Assembly (NCBI RefSeq): GCF_000802225.1
Contig: NZ_JTDI01000005.1
Coordinates: 62,001 to 126,000 of the forward strand
DNA from: Novosphingobium malaysiense
GTDB lineage: Bacteria; Pseudomonadota; Alphaproteobacteria; Sphingomonadales; Sphingomonadaceae
Length of the DNA: 64,000 bases
Reading direction: 5' to 3'
Position 1 is the first letter of the stretch. Every line of letters starts with the position of its first letter. Below the pieces are notes generated by a model. That model had not been told where the DNA came from. It ran no database searches and worked only from the letters and a program-made list of their open reading frames with translations. The translations under genes were made by a program, and so were the position numbers. This document shows positions 25,082-34,357 of the stretch, piece by piece.

Positions 25082-26359
25082 ATGGCGACAACGGTATTCG
25101 CGGAACCGGACTTCTTCACCGATCATTCGGTTCTGCTCGACCCTTACGAAGCTCTCGATGCGGTCCGGTCGCAATCACCTGTCCGTCAAATGGAAAATCA
25201 TGACTTTGTGATGGTCACCGGTTTTGCAGAAGCGACAGCCATACTGCTCGATGGCGAGCATTTCTCATCGGTGATTGCCGCAGCTGGCCCCACTGCTCCG
25301 CTACCGTTTGAGCCCAAGGGCAACGACATCACCGCGCAAATCGCCGAACATCACCATGAATTCGTCGGCCACGAGACATTCCTGTCCTATGACGGCCGCG
25401 AACATTCCGCTCGCCGCGCCCTGCTCAACGGGTTGTTCGCCCCCTCGCGCCTGAAGGCCAACGAACTCTATATGCAGGAGCTTGCCAATCGCATGGTGAG
25501 CGATGTCGTGGCCAGGGGTGGGTGCGAGATCATGGGCGAACTTGCCACGCCCTACGTCACCTATGTGATCGCTGATCTCCTCGGGGTACCGAAAGAGGAT
25601 CGCGCCGAGATCACGGAGACCCTCGCAAACGCGCCTCTCCCCGGCGCTGTCGACGACGCCGACGCGGGCGCATCACTGGCGCCGCTGGCGGAGAAGCTGG
25701 GCCGCATGTTCGGTGGCTATATTGTCGACCGCAGGGCTAATCCCCGCGACGATGTGATGAGCGTGCTGGCGAACACGCGCTTCCCCGATGGCACTTTGCC
25801 CGAAGTCAGCGAACTGATCATGCTTGCCATATTCCTGTTTTCCGCAGGGCAGGACACCAGCGCAAAGCTGATTGGAAATTCCGTGCTCTACCTGTGCGAT
25901 AACCAGGAGCTGCAGTCACGCCTGCGGGCAGACCGCAGCCTGATCGCCCCGTTCCTTGAGGAGATGCTTCGGCTGGAAGGCTCCTCGAAAGTCACGCACC
26001 GGCTGGTAAGCAAGGACACGACCGTTGGCGGTTTCCATTTCAAGGCAGGCATGAAGGTTGTGATCTCGCTGGCAGGGGCCGACCGCGATCCGGTGCGTTG
26101 GGAAGAGCCCAACACGTTCAGGCTCGACCGGCCGAAGGTCAAGGAACACCTCGCATTCGGCCGTGGCGCCCACACGTGCATCGGCAACCCGCTGGCCCGC
26201 GCCGAAGTGCGAGTACTGTTCGAACGGCTGTTCGATCGCACCTCCGAAATGACGATCTCGGAAACGCGCCATGGGCCTTTCGGCAACCGGCGGCTGGACT
26301 ACGAACCCAGCTATATCGTCCGCGGGCTGACCGAGCTGCATGTCGATTTGAAGCCTTGA
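25082..26359 (+). CDS. Cytochrome P450
   Basis: 425 residues; GGGAGATAATC precedes the ATG at 25082. Landmarks in order: the C-helix DGREHSARRAL with the heme-propionate H/R, the I-helix FSAGQDTSAKLIG with acid-threonine, ExxR in EEMLRLEG, and the heme loop FGRGAHTCIGNPLARAE with proximal Cys366. This is a soluble bacterial class I P450 needing a ferredoxin and reductase, neither of which is adjacent. Such enzymes in this context hydroxylate terpenoids, steroids or alkyl chains. It is last in the run SDR, DapB-like, P450. Confidence 0.92.
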   Translation: MATTVFAEPDFFTDHSVLLDPYEALDAVRSQSPVRQMENHDFVMVTGFAEATAILLDGEHFSSVIAAAGPTAPLPFEPKGNDITAQIAEHHHEFVGHETFLSYDGREHSARRALLNGLFAPSRLKANELYMQELANRMVSDVVARGGCEIMGELATPYVTYVIADLLGVPKEDRAEITETLANAPLPGAVDDADAGASLAPLAEKLGRMFGGYIVDRRANPRDDVMSVLANTRFPDGTLPEVSELIMLAIFLFSAGQDTSAKLIGNSVLYLCDNQELQSRLRADRSLIAPFLEEMLRLEGSSKVTHRLVSKDTTVGGFHFKAGMKVVISLAGADRDPVRWEEPNTFRLDRPKVKEHLAFGRGAHTCIGNPLARAEVRVLFERLFDRTSEMTISETRHGPFGNRRLDYEPSYIVRGLTELHVDLKP

Positions 26360-26597
26360 GCCGACGTCTGCCAGAGCAAACGGGCGGATGGACACCGGCT
26401 GAAAGACGGGTTTCGGGAATCTACACACCGGTTTCGACCGTAACGGCCTTGTCGTGCGGTATCGGCAGGCGATGGGCGTTGCCGAGAAAGAGATAGCAAC
26501 CGTGGAGTGGGCTGGGCGACATCGATACGGTGAAATGGTCCGAATCCCCGGTGCCTCCAAGTCGGAGTTCCACCTCTCTAGATCGTGGTGATCTGCA

Positions 26598-28664
26598 TCA
26601 GTCGGCGCGGTCGGGGGCGGATTGCTGCACATTGCTGTCGAGAGCCGGCCCGAGCGTTTCTATCAATGGGGTGAGCCACTGTGCGTAGTTTCTCCAGTGC
26701 TCGAGGCCATCGGTAAAGATTGGTCGGCGAACCTGTTCGGAGCTCGCCGTCCTTACCGCCCTGTCGTTGTTGTAGAATTCCAAGCATGCCTGTTCGAACG
26801 GGACGCCGATATAGTCGAGCATGCGGCGGACCTGGGCGTCGGTATTGGTCACCATGTCCTCGTAGGCGACCCGGTGCACGGCGCCGGGAGCGGCTGTCTC
26901 GTAGGCGCTCATCAGGTCGACGTAATCGCGGTAGTAGCGGCCGATGTCAGTGAGGTCGTAAGAGAACGTCTGTCCTCGGGCGAAGTGTTGCTTCCAGCCG
27001 GAAAAACAGCACGACAGCGGATGTCGCCGAGCATCGATGATCTTGGCGTTCGGAAGGATCAACTGGATCAGGCCGACATGCTGCCAATTGTTGGGCATCT
27101 TGTCGATAAAGTACGGCCTGCCGGTCTTGCGGTGCACCCGCGTCCGCTCGATATATTCTTCGCCCAGGCGTGCGCGATCGGCGGGGGAAAGCGATGAAAT
27201 CAGGGCGCTGAAATCGGGAAATTCGCCTTCGTCCAGTCGCGATTGTAGCCGTCCGGCGATCATCATCATTTCCGGCAGTTCCATCGTTCCTTCCACCTGG
27301 CTGTGGCTGGCAAGGATCTGTTCGACCAGTGTCGATCCCGAGCGGGGCAGGCCGACAATGAAGATGGGGTCTGGCGCCGTGCAGCCGCCGGTGCCCATTC
27401 GGGTGATGAAATCTGCCGTAAACGTCTGGGCGGCCGCTGCCGCTTCGGAAGAGAACGCATCGGCGTCATGGCGGATCATGCTGCGTCGCAGGCGGTTGCC
27501 CTGATCGTAATGATGGAAAGAGGCGGCATAATCTGTCGCATCTTCCAGCGCCTTGCCCAGTGAGAAATGGAGGTGGAAGATGTCTTCCCGCCTGTCCTCC
27601 CTTTCCCGCTCCAGGTCCGCGAGAGCCTGGTTCATCGCGGCAATGTCGTCCGGCCCCAGTTTTACCGTCTTGAGATTGGCGAGGCTCCACCACGCTTCGC
27701 CCATGGTGGGCTGGTGGAATACCGCCTGGCGATAAGCGTGCACGGCCTCCGACTGCCGGCCCAGCGTCTTCAGGACGTGGCCCAGATTTTGCCAGACCTG
27801 AGGTTGATCGGGGTTTTGCGCGAGCAGCTTCTGGTAAAGTTGCTCCGCCTCTTCCTGATGGCCGAGCCGTACCAGTACCGAGGCCTTGAGGAGATCGTGG
27901 CCAGGGCTCCTGATCGGCGAGGCGCCAAGCGTCTCGGCGTGTTCCAGCGCTTCGCGCAGACGGTTATTCTGAAGCAGCAGGCGGACGAGGAAGTCCCGGG
28001 CAAGATCAAAACCCGGTGCCAGCTCCAGAGCGCGCTCGACCCATCTCAGGGCCGCCGTCATGTCGCCGCGCCGCCAGTTGACCTCGCCCAGCAGGCGGCA
28101 GCCTGCCGGATCTCCGGGCTGCCGCTGGAGCCGGGCTTCGAGCAAGGACGCGCTTTCGTCCAGACGGTCCTCGTTCATCGCAACGGCTGCCTTGAGCAGC
28201 TCGGGATCGCGGGAGGATGCGTGCACACCGGAAAGATCGGCGCGCCACGCGTCTTCATCGCGGCATGATTTTCGCAATTCCTTGGCCAGCAGGAACCAAC
28301 CGCTCGCGACGGTGGGCTGGCTGCTCGTCAGGTTTTCCAGTGCGAGGATCGCATCGTGCGTCTTGCCTGCTTCGCTGGCAGCCTGCGCCAGTTCCCAGAG
28401 CACCGCCGGCACGCGCGAATGGGTGCGGGCCAACGTGGCGAGGCGCGGGAGAGCCGCGGCCGGCTTGCCCATCCTGCGCAAGGCCTGGCATGCAAGCAAC
28501 TCCGCCGGGGGCAGGCCGGGCGCGCGTTTCAGAATGGTCTCGGCCTGTGCCAACGCCGCTTCCGGCCGGTTGTCCAGCAGTGCTGCTGCCTGGGCCAGAG
28601 CGTCGGGCAAGGGCGGGTTCGGCGCTGAGGCGGGGGCATGTGCCATCCTGGCAGGAGCTCTCAT
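26598..28664 (-). CDS. TPR-repeat sulfotransferase family protein
   Basis: 688 residues from the ATG at 28664; an ATG at 28646 is an equal choice. The N-terminal ~370 residues are helical tetratricopeptide-like repeats (for example AAALLDNRPEAALAQAETIL and LGHVLKTLGRQSEAVHAYRQ). The C-terminal half is a sulfotransferase domain with the PAPS 5'-phosphosulfate loop FIVGLPRSGSTLVEQ, and the later RRHPLSCCFSGWKQHF fits the 3'-phosphate site. Such fusions lie beside TonB receptors in many sphingomonads; their substrate is unknown. It is divergent from the TonB receptor at 29172 with TAGGACG elements between. Confidence 0.82.
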   Translation of the reverse strand: MRAPARMAHAPASAPNPPLPDALAQAAALLDNRPEAALAQAETILKRAPGLPPAELLACQALRRMGKPAAALPRLATLARTHSRVPAVLWELAQAASEAGKTHDAILALENLTSSQPTVASGWFLLAKELRKSCRDEDAWRADLSGVHASSRDPELLKAAVAMNEDRLDESASLLEARLQRQPGDPAGCRLLGEVNWRRGDMTAALRWVERALELAPGFDLARDFLVRLLLQNNRLREALEHAETLGASPIRSPGHDLLKASVLVRLGHQEEAEQLYQKLLAQNPDQPQVWQNLGHVLKTLGRQSEAVHAYRQAVFHQPTMGEAWWSLANLKTVKLGPDDIAAMNQALADLEREREDRREDIFHLHFSLGKALEDATDYAASFHHYDQGNRLRRSMIRHDADAFSSEAAAAAQTFTADFITRMGTGGCTAPDPIFIVGLPRSGSTLVEQILASHSQVEGTMELPEMMMIAGRLQSRLDEGEFPDFSALISSLSPADRARLGEEYIERTRVHRKTGRPYFIDKMPNNWQHVGLIQLILPNAKIIDARRHPLSCCFSGWKQHFARGQTFSYDLTDIGRYYRDYVDLMSAYETAAPGAVHRVAYEDMVTNTDAQVRRMLDYIGVPFEQACLEFYNNDRAVRTASSEQVRRPIFTDGLEHWRNYAQWLTPLIETLGPALDSNVQQSAPDRAD

Positions 28665-29171
28665 GAACGCTGATCTCGGGCCGGATCTGCTCCGCCGGAA
28701 GTGGACCTCAATTCGCTGGAAAGGCAGCCCGTACGGAACGCTTGCGCCGTTGCGTTTCCGAGCGTGACCGACCGTGAAAATTTGGAAGCGATCCCCATGC
28801 GATTCCTTTTTTGCACTGCAACGTCAACCTAGGACGATCGTTATGATTCGTCGAGGAGAGCCGGCAAAAAAATTTCTCAAACATCGGAATTAGGCGCTTG
28901 ACAGCGCTGCTTCGGGTGGCACTATTCAATTTAGGACGGTTGTTCTGGATGCTGCATCCGCGAAAAGTCCGTTTGATTCGAAGTATGAATGTTCGGCGTT
29001 TCCGGCTCTGCCGGAGGCGGGCCTGAAGGGGGTTCCTTCGGGGCAGGAGGTGTGCGTCTTCGTCAACTCGAAAGCGAGTGTGGGGACGGTCGGTGGGGCC
29101 GGTCCGCAAGAGGCGGACGGTCAAAGGGAAAGGAGAGGATCAATCCGGTAATTCAAGGGGGCATTCAACAC
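28665..29171. promoter_or_regulatory. 507-base divergent control region with two TAGGACG elements
   Basis: The region separates the sulfotransferase from the TonB receptor. Two similar elements lie in it: TCAA-CC-TAGGACG (TAGGACG at 28830-28836) and TCAA-TT-TAGGACG (28932-28938), each followed by NNNGTT. The second lies just after TTGACA (28898-28903), a 17-base spacer and a weak -10 (ACTATT, 28921-28926) reading toward the receptor. The first lies upstream of TTGACG reading toward the sulfotransferase. A third copy is inside the qhpA promoter. Confidence 0.5.
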
Positions 29172-31805
29172 ATGAGCATTCCTTCGAGGTCGCGAAAAGC
29201 ATGCATGGTTTCCTTGCTTGCAACGACAGCAATCATCACTCCTCTTCTGGCGCCGGCGACTGCGCTGGCGGAAGAAGCTTCGGACGCGCCCGCTGCCGCG
29301 GTGGGTGAGGCTGACGGTAGCCAAGGCGGTCTGGGCGACATCGTCGTGACCGCGACACGCACGGCCGAGAGCGTGCAGAAGGTTCCGATCTCGATGCAGG
29401 CGCTGGCAACTGCGAAGCTTGAACAGCGTCAGATCAAGAGCATGTCGGACTTCGCCAACCTGCTGCCTTCGGTCTCGTTCGATGGGCTTGGTCCGGGGCG
29501 CCAAAACCCCTATTTCCGGGGCATCGTGCCTGCCGGCGGCCGCTATGACGCGACCGGCTATTACATCGACGACATGCCCATGATGTCGCTCAGTGCGGGC
29601 ATCACCAGCGGTTTTCCGGATATTCACGTCTACGACCTGGAACGCGTCGAAGCGCTCGCGGGCCCGCAAGGCACGCTCTACGGCGCCGGCTCGCTTGCGG
29701 GCACGATCCGGTTCATCACCAAGAAGCCCGTGCTCGGGAAGTTCGAACTGGGGTATGATCTCGAGGTCAACAAATACGACGCAGGCGATTTTGGCGGTGT
29801 GGCCCAAGGCTACGTGAACATCCCGGCCACCGACAATCTGGCGATCCGCGCCATGGGCTTCTACCGGCACGACGGCGGGTACATCGACAACATTCCGGGT
29901 ACGCTTACGTACAACCTGGGTGATGACAATCCTCTGACCAGCTACACGATGACCAACGAGGAGTTCGTCAAGGACAACTACAACCCGCTCTATTCCTACG
30001 GCGCCCGCATTCAGGCGCTCTGGGAAGTGGCGCCGGGCTGGGAAATCACGCCGCAGATCACCGCCCAGGAGCAGATCGCGTACGGCTATTTCAACTATGA
30101 CGCATCCACCGAAATCACGGGCGATCACCAGAATCCCGGCGGCGATCTCGTCGTCCACGATTATGAAGAGACACGCCAGCTCGACAGGTGGTTTCAGGCC
30201 TCACTGGCCATTCACGGCCATATCGGCGACTTCGATCTGGTTTCGTCCACCGGCTATTACAAGCGCCGGATCAAGCTGATCAACGACTATACCTACTATA
30301 CCGTCGCCTACGACCAGTTCTCATACTACGAAAACTATCTGCAGTTCTTCGACCGGAATGGCGAACTGATCAATCCGACGCAGTATACCAAGGGCAATTC
30401 GTTCCAGGACAAGTTCAACCAGGAAATCCGCCTGACAACGCCGAAAAGCTGGCCGTTCGATGTGACCGTGGGCGGTTTCTATCAGTGGCAGAAGAACAAG
30501 ATCAACAACGACTATGCCACGCATGGTCTGGACGACATCATCGGCTACACCGCCGGCGGTTCCTATTCGGAAGGGGGTAACACGACCACTCTCGACGGCT
30601 TCGGGATCCCGATCGAGGACGGCGGCACCATGATCACGCTTCCCGCTGCCCTGCGGCGCGAAGCCTTCTATCTGAGCGAATACAATCTGACGATGAAGGA
30701 CTCGGCGATCTTCGCCGAGGGCCATTACGAAATCGTGCCGAACCTCACGCTCACGGCCGGTATACGCTATTTCTGGACGGAATCGGCATTGATCGGTTGG
30801 GGTGGTATTGCGGGCAAGGCGCGCTATTCGTCTTCGGCCTGGTATTTCCCGACCATGTCGGTCGGTTGCCCGGTTCCTTTCACGGATCGACTGGACTGCG
30901 TCAGCACGAACCCGCTGGCGGCCGACAAGACCAACCGGTACAAGGAAGACGGCGAGACCCACAAGCTGGCTCTGACCTGGCAGTTCGAGCCCAGCAAAAT
31001 GGTGTACTTCAACTACTCGACCGGTTTCCGACCGGGCGGTGCGAACTCGCCTGTCAGTATCCGCGGCACCGCGGTTCCCGCGCCTTCCTACAAGGCCGAA
31101 ACGCTGACCAACTTCGAGTTCGGCTTCAAGACGACCTGGGCCAACATCTTCCGGTTGAACGCGGCCGTATACTACGAACAGTGGAAGGACATTCAGTACG
31201 GGGTTCAGGTGGTCGGCGCGGCCGGTGGCGGCTTCACTGGCAACGCGGGTGACGCTCGTGTCTACGGTGTCGAATTCGACGCCGACCTCAAGCTGGGCGA
31301 TGTCACTATTTCCACTTCCGGCGCCTATACCGATGCTGCGCTGGATGGCAATTTCTGCGCCTATCGCATTGTCGGAGAGGCCGGCTTCGAAAAGTACGAC
31401 AGCTGTACCGAAGAAGACGGGAACGTCGCCGCCAAGTCCGGCACGCGGCTTCCGCGCCAGCCGAAGTTCAAGGGCAATACGTCTGTCAGGTACGAAACCT
31501 ACCTTTCCGATGAGCTCTCCGGCTACGTTCAGGGGGTGGCCTATTACCAGACCGGCGCAACGCAGGACCTGAATGAAACCTATGCCGAATTGCTGGGCGA
31601 TACGAGTGGCTTCACATCGTTCGATCTTTCGTTCGGCGTGAAGAAAGACGGATGGGGTGCCGAGATCTTCGTCCAGAATGTGTTCGACAAGCGTGGCTGG
31701 CTCACCAAGAACACGTTCTGTCAGATCCAGGTCTGTGAGCATTCCTCACGCGTGTACCCGATCAAGCCCCGGTTCATGGGCATTCGGTTCGGCCAGAAAT
31801 TCTAG
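29172..31805 (+). CDS. TonB-dependent receptor
   Basis: 877 residues from the ATG at 29172 (AGGGGG ten bases upstream); an ATG at 28989 is in frame but its product lacks a signal peptide at the start. The signal peptide ends ATALAEEA, followed by a TonB-box-like GDIVVTATRTAESVQKVPIS, a plug with VEALAGPQGTLYGAGSLAGTI and a long barrel ending MGIRFGQKF. This is the catabolic receptor type. It faces the qhp operon, whose last gene converges on it, and shares a DNA element with the qhpA promoter. Uptake of an amine or an amine-bearing compound is a reasonable inference. Confidence 0.92.
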   Translation: MSIPSRSRKACMVSLLATTAIITPLLAPATALAEEASDAPAAAVGEADGSQGGLGDIVVTATRTAESVQKVPISMQALATAKLEQRQIKSMSDFANLLPSVSFDGLGPGRQNPYFRGIVPAGGRYDATGYYIDDMPMMSLSAGITSGFPDIHVYDLERVEALAGPQGTLYGAGSLAGTIRFITKKPVLGKFELGYDLEVNKYDAGDFGGVAQGYVNIPATDNLAIRAMGFYRHDGGYIDNIPGTLTYNLGDDNPLTSYTMTNEEFVKDNYNPLYSYGARIQALWEVAPGWEITPQITAQEQIAYGYFNYDASTEITGDHQNPGGDLVVHDYEETRQLDRWFQASLAIHGHIGDFDLVSSTGYYKRRIKLINDYTYYTVAYDQFSYYENYLQFFDRNGELINPTQYTKGNSFQDKFNQEIRLTTPKSWPFDVTVGGFYQWQKNKINNDYATHGLDDIIGYTAGGSYSEGGNTTTLDGFGIPIEDGGTMITLPAALRREAFYLSEYNLTMKDSAIFAEGHYEIVPNLTLTAGIRYFWTESALIGWGGIAGKARYSSSAWYFPTMSVGCPVPFTDRLDCVSTNPLAADKTNRYKEDGETHKLALTWQFEPSKMVYFNYSTGFRPGGANSPVSIRGTAVPAPSYKAETLTNFEFGFKTTWANIFRLNAAVYYEQWKDIQYGVQVVGAAGGGFTGNAGDARVYGVEFDADLKLGDVTISTSGAYTDAALDGNFCAYRIVGEAGFEKYDSCTEEDGNVAAKSGTRLPRQPKFKGNTSVRYETYLSDELSGYVQGVAYYQTGATQDLNETYAELLGDTSGFTSFDLSFGVKKDGWGAEIFVQNVFDKRGWLTKNTFCQIQVCEHSSRVYPIKPRFMGIRFGQKF

Positions 31806-31827
31806 GTTCCTGACGGAAAGACTCTTG

Positions 31828-31862
31828 GGCCTGCCGTGGTATTTCCGCGGCAGGCCTTTTTT
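31828..31862 (+). terminator. Rho-independent terminator of TonB receptor gene
   Basis: GGCCTGCCG (31828-31836) pairs with CGGCAGGCC (31848-31856), followed at once by six T (31857-31862). It begins 22 bases after the receptor stop. It is the clearest intrinsic terminator in the window. Confidence 0.85.
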
Positions 31863-31911
31863 ATGCGCGCGGGGTGACTGAAGCGTTGAATTGAACCCAT
31901 GCGCGGCCGGA

Positions 31912-32619
31912 TCAGGCGCGAAGGGCCGCCCGAAGCGCGTCGATCCGGTTCTTGCAGTTGGCCGCTGTGCCGAGAGTTTCCAGCGCGCGCGCGGCAAAGC
32001 CCGACATCTGTGCGGTCGCAAAGCTGATCCCGTGGATATTGCGGCGCTGGGGCACGCCGGGGATGGGCCTTGGCAACCCCGATGCAGAAAAGTGTCCGGA
32101 CCCGTCCGTCGCCGCGCGGAAGGTTTCGCGCGGACAATCCCAGTCGAGGCGCACGGACAGCACGCCCTCGCATGCGCCGGGATAGCAGGGCGTTTCTTCC
32201 ACCGCGTACGGCGCCACCACGATTGAGCCCGCATCGCGCGCCCTCTCGACAGCAGCGGCAAAGGCCGGGGCGTGGGCCGGGTTGGTCGAACCGAGGCTCA
32301 GGTTGATGATGTCGGCGCCTTGCCCGGCTGCCCAGTCGATGGCGGTGATGAGGGCGTAACCAGTCGTCTTCAGCGCATCATGGAACACCCGGACGGGGAT
32401 GCACGACGCGTCCGGTGCCTTTTCCTGTATCGCGGCGGTAACGGCCGTGCCGTGCCCCATTCGATCGAGGGTGGCTTCGGGGCCTGTATCGATCGTCCCG
32501 TCCCCGGCGATCGCGGCGCCGGGCAGCAGCAGGGACGAATTGATGTGATCGTGCCCGGGATGGACGCCGCTGTCGATGACGGCGATACGAACGCCTCGCC
32601 CTGTGGTCGGCAGAGTCAT
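31912..32619 (-). CDS. qhpE: Subtilisin-like protease for QhpC leader removal
   Basis: 235 residues, no signal peptide, so it acts in the cytoplasm. The S8 triad is complete: D16 in AVIDSGVH, H56 in MGHGTAV and S199 in GISFATAQ. In characterised quinohemoprotein amine dehydrogenase clusters QhpE removes the N-terminal leader of the gamma subunit QhpC after crosslinking, before export. Its short length fits that role. It follows the ABC transporter gene with a single base between stop and start and ends the qhp operon, converging with the TonB receptor gene. Confidence 0.85.
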   Translation of the reverse strand: MTLPTTGRGVRIAVIDSGVHPGHDHINSSLLLPGAAIAGDGTIDTGPEATLDRMGHGTAVTAAIQEKAPDASCIPVRVFHDALKTTGYALITAIDWAAGQGADIINLSLGSTNPAHAPAFAAAVERARDAGSIVVAPYAVEETPCYPGACEGVLSVRLDWDCPRETFRAATDGSGHFSASGLPRPIPGVPQRRNIHGISFATAQMSGFAARALETLGTAANCKNRIDALRAALRA

Positions 32620-32620
32620 C

Positions 32621-34357
32621 TTATCGGAACTGGCTCAGCATGTCCGGTCTTTGCCGGGTTTCCACCTTTCCCTCGACCAGCGTGACGGTCATGTCGGCCA
32701 TCGAGGCCAGCGCCGGCTTGTGCGTGATCACGATGATCGTTGAGGTCGGCAAGGCTTGCCTCAGCCCTTCCGCGACGACGCGCTCGGTGTCGTCGTCGAG
32801 GGCTGCGCTTGGCTCGTCGAGAATGAGTACGGAGGGGCGACGCAGCAGTGCGCGGGCGAGGGCCACACGGTGCCGCTCGCCAACGGAAAGCGCAAGGCCG
32901 CGTTCCCCGGTGTGGGTGGCGAGCCCTTCGGGAAGCCGCGCGATAAGCGAGGCGAGACCGGCGAGCCGGGCCGCTTCTGAAATGGCGCTGTCCGTTGCCT
33001 CCGGGCAGGCAAAGGCAATGTTGTTGGCCAAGCTGTCGTTGAACAAGTGCGGCGCCTGATCGACCATGACGACCGCGCGTCTGAGATCATTGAGCTTCAG
33101 CGAGCGCAGATCGGTGCCATCGGCAGTGATCCTGCCCTCGTCGGGATCGAGGTTACGGATGACGAGATCGGCCAAGCTCGATTTTCCGGTGCCGCTCGGC
33201 CCGAGGATCGCGCAAAACCGGCCCGCGGGAATGGACAGGTCGATCCCGTCGAGAATGGCTCGCCCGCCATGGCGGAAGCTGACCTGCTCGAAACGCAGCT
33301 CTTCGTGCAGGCCGTCGAAGGGAAGGGCGTCCGCGCATTCGGTTACGTCGGGCTGGGTATCGAACAGCGTGAAGATCCGGCCGAGCGAGACGCGGGCCGA
33401 GGCGAGCCCCGAAACCAGCCCCATCAGGACCTGTATCGGTGAGAAGAGCCGCGACTGGTAAGTCATGAACGCCACCAGCGTGCCGATCGTCATCTTGCCG
33501 GCAAAGATCTGCGCGCCGCCATAGAGAATGACGGCCGACGACGACGCGGTCAGCAGCGTGCCGGGCAAGGCGCCCGCCGTAAACGACGTGAGCTGCATCT
33601 TCATCATCGCGGAAACGAAGGCGTCGTTGCGCTGGCGGAACCGGCCGATTTCGTGGCTCTCCGCATTCAGCGAGGTGACGGTGCGCATCCCCATGACGGT
33701 ATCGACCAGCAAGCTGCCCAGATCCGCCCCTCTTTGGCGCATCACCCGAGTGAGCGCGGTGAGCTTGCGTTGGTAGTGAACAAAGAGGCCGATGCAGACC
33801 GGCATGATGACGACGCCGATCAGGAACATGACCGGATCGAGCCAGAGCATCAACACCACGCAGCCGACGAGCATGAGCACGTTGCTGAGCACCGAGAGCA
33901 GGGAATCGGCCGTTACGCGCTGGATGTCGCTCACATCGCTGTTGATCCGCGACATCAGGTCGCCGAGGCGGAAACGCGCGTAGAAGCGAGGCGAGAGCCG
34001 CTGCAGGTGTTGCAGCAGGGCCGCGCGGATATCGAACAGCATGTCGGCTGATGCCGATACGTAGCGGTAGCTCGAGAACATGTTCAGCGCGAAGCCGCCC
34101 AGCGAGACGAGGATCATGGCGCCCGCGATCTGGACCAGCGCCTGCATGTCGCCGCGCAGCAGAGCCTTGTCGATCATCAGCTTCGACAGATAGGGCTGCA
34201 TGAGGTTGAGCGAGGTCGACATCAGGCTGAGCACCAGGACAAGTGCCAGCGGCCGGTAATAGGGCTTCAGGAACGGTAGCAGCCTGCGATAGCTCGACCA
34301 GCCGGCGATCTCGTCGTCGGGCGCCCTCCCGGCGGCTTCGTTCGCCTCCGACTTCAT
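32621..34357 (-). CDS. qhpF: ABC transporter (fused permease-ATPase) for QhpC export
   Basis: 578 residues from the ATG at 34357, which overlaps the qhpG stop (ATGA); an open frame further upstream is antisense noise. The N-terminal six-helix type I exporter domain (about 1-330) is followed by a nucleotide-binding domain with Walker A GPSGTGKSS, signature LSVGERHRVALARAL and Walker B VLILDEPSAALDD. The homodimeric exporter QhpF carries the processed gamma subunit to the periplasm in known systems. The general family also covers lipid and peptide exporters; the operon context makes QhpF the best call. Confidence 0.85.
   Translation of the reverse strand: MKSEANEAAGRAPDDEIAGWSSYRRLLPFLKPYYRPLALVLVLSLMSTSLNLMQPYLSKLMIDKALLRGDMQALVQIAGAMILVSLGGFALNMFSSYRYVSASADMLFDIRAALLQHLQRLSPRFYARFRLGDLMSRINSDVSDIQRVTADSLLSVLSNVLMLVGCVVLMLWLDPVMFLIGVVIMPVCIGLFVHYQRKLTALTRVMRQRGADLGSLLVDTVMGMRTVTSLNAESHEIGRFRQRNDAFVSAMMKMQLTSFTAGALPGTLLTASSSAVILYGGAQIFAGKMTIGTLVAFMTYQSRLFSPIQVLMGLVSGLASARVSLGRIFTLFDTQPDVTECADALPFDGLHEELRFEQVSFRHGGRAILDGIDLSIPAGRFCAILGPSGTGKSSLADLVIRNLDPDEGRITADGTDLRSLKLNDLRRAVVMVDQAPHLFNDSLANNIAFACPEATDSAISEAARLAGLASLIARLPEGLATHTGERGLALSVGERHRVALARALLRRPSVLILDEPSAALDDDTERVVAEGLRQALPTSTIIVITHKPALASMADMTVTLVEGKVETRQRPDMLSQFR

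Noticed and set aside
26421..26573. 50-codon minus-strand frame from a GTG between the P450 and sulfotransferase genes (contains CYLFLGNAHRLPIPHDKAV)
   Set aside because: The composition looks somewhat coding and it may be the 3' remnant of a lost gene, but there is no ribosome site, no family match that I can name, and the window offers no upstream part.
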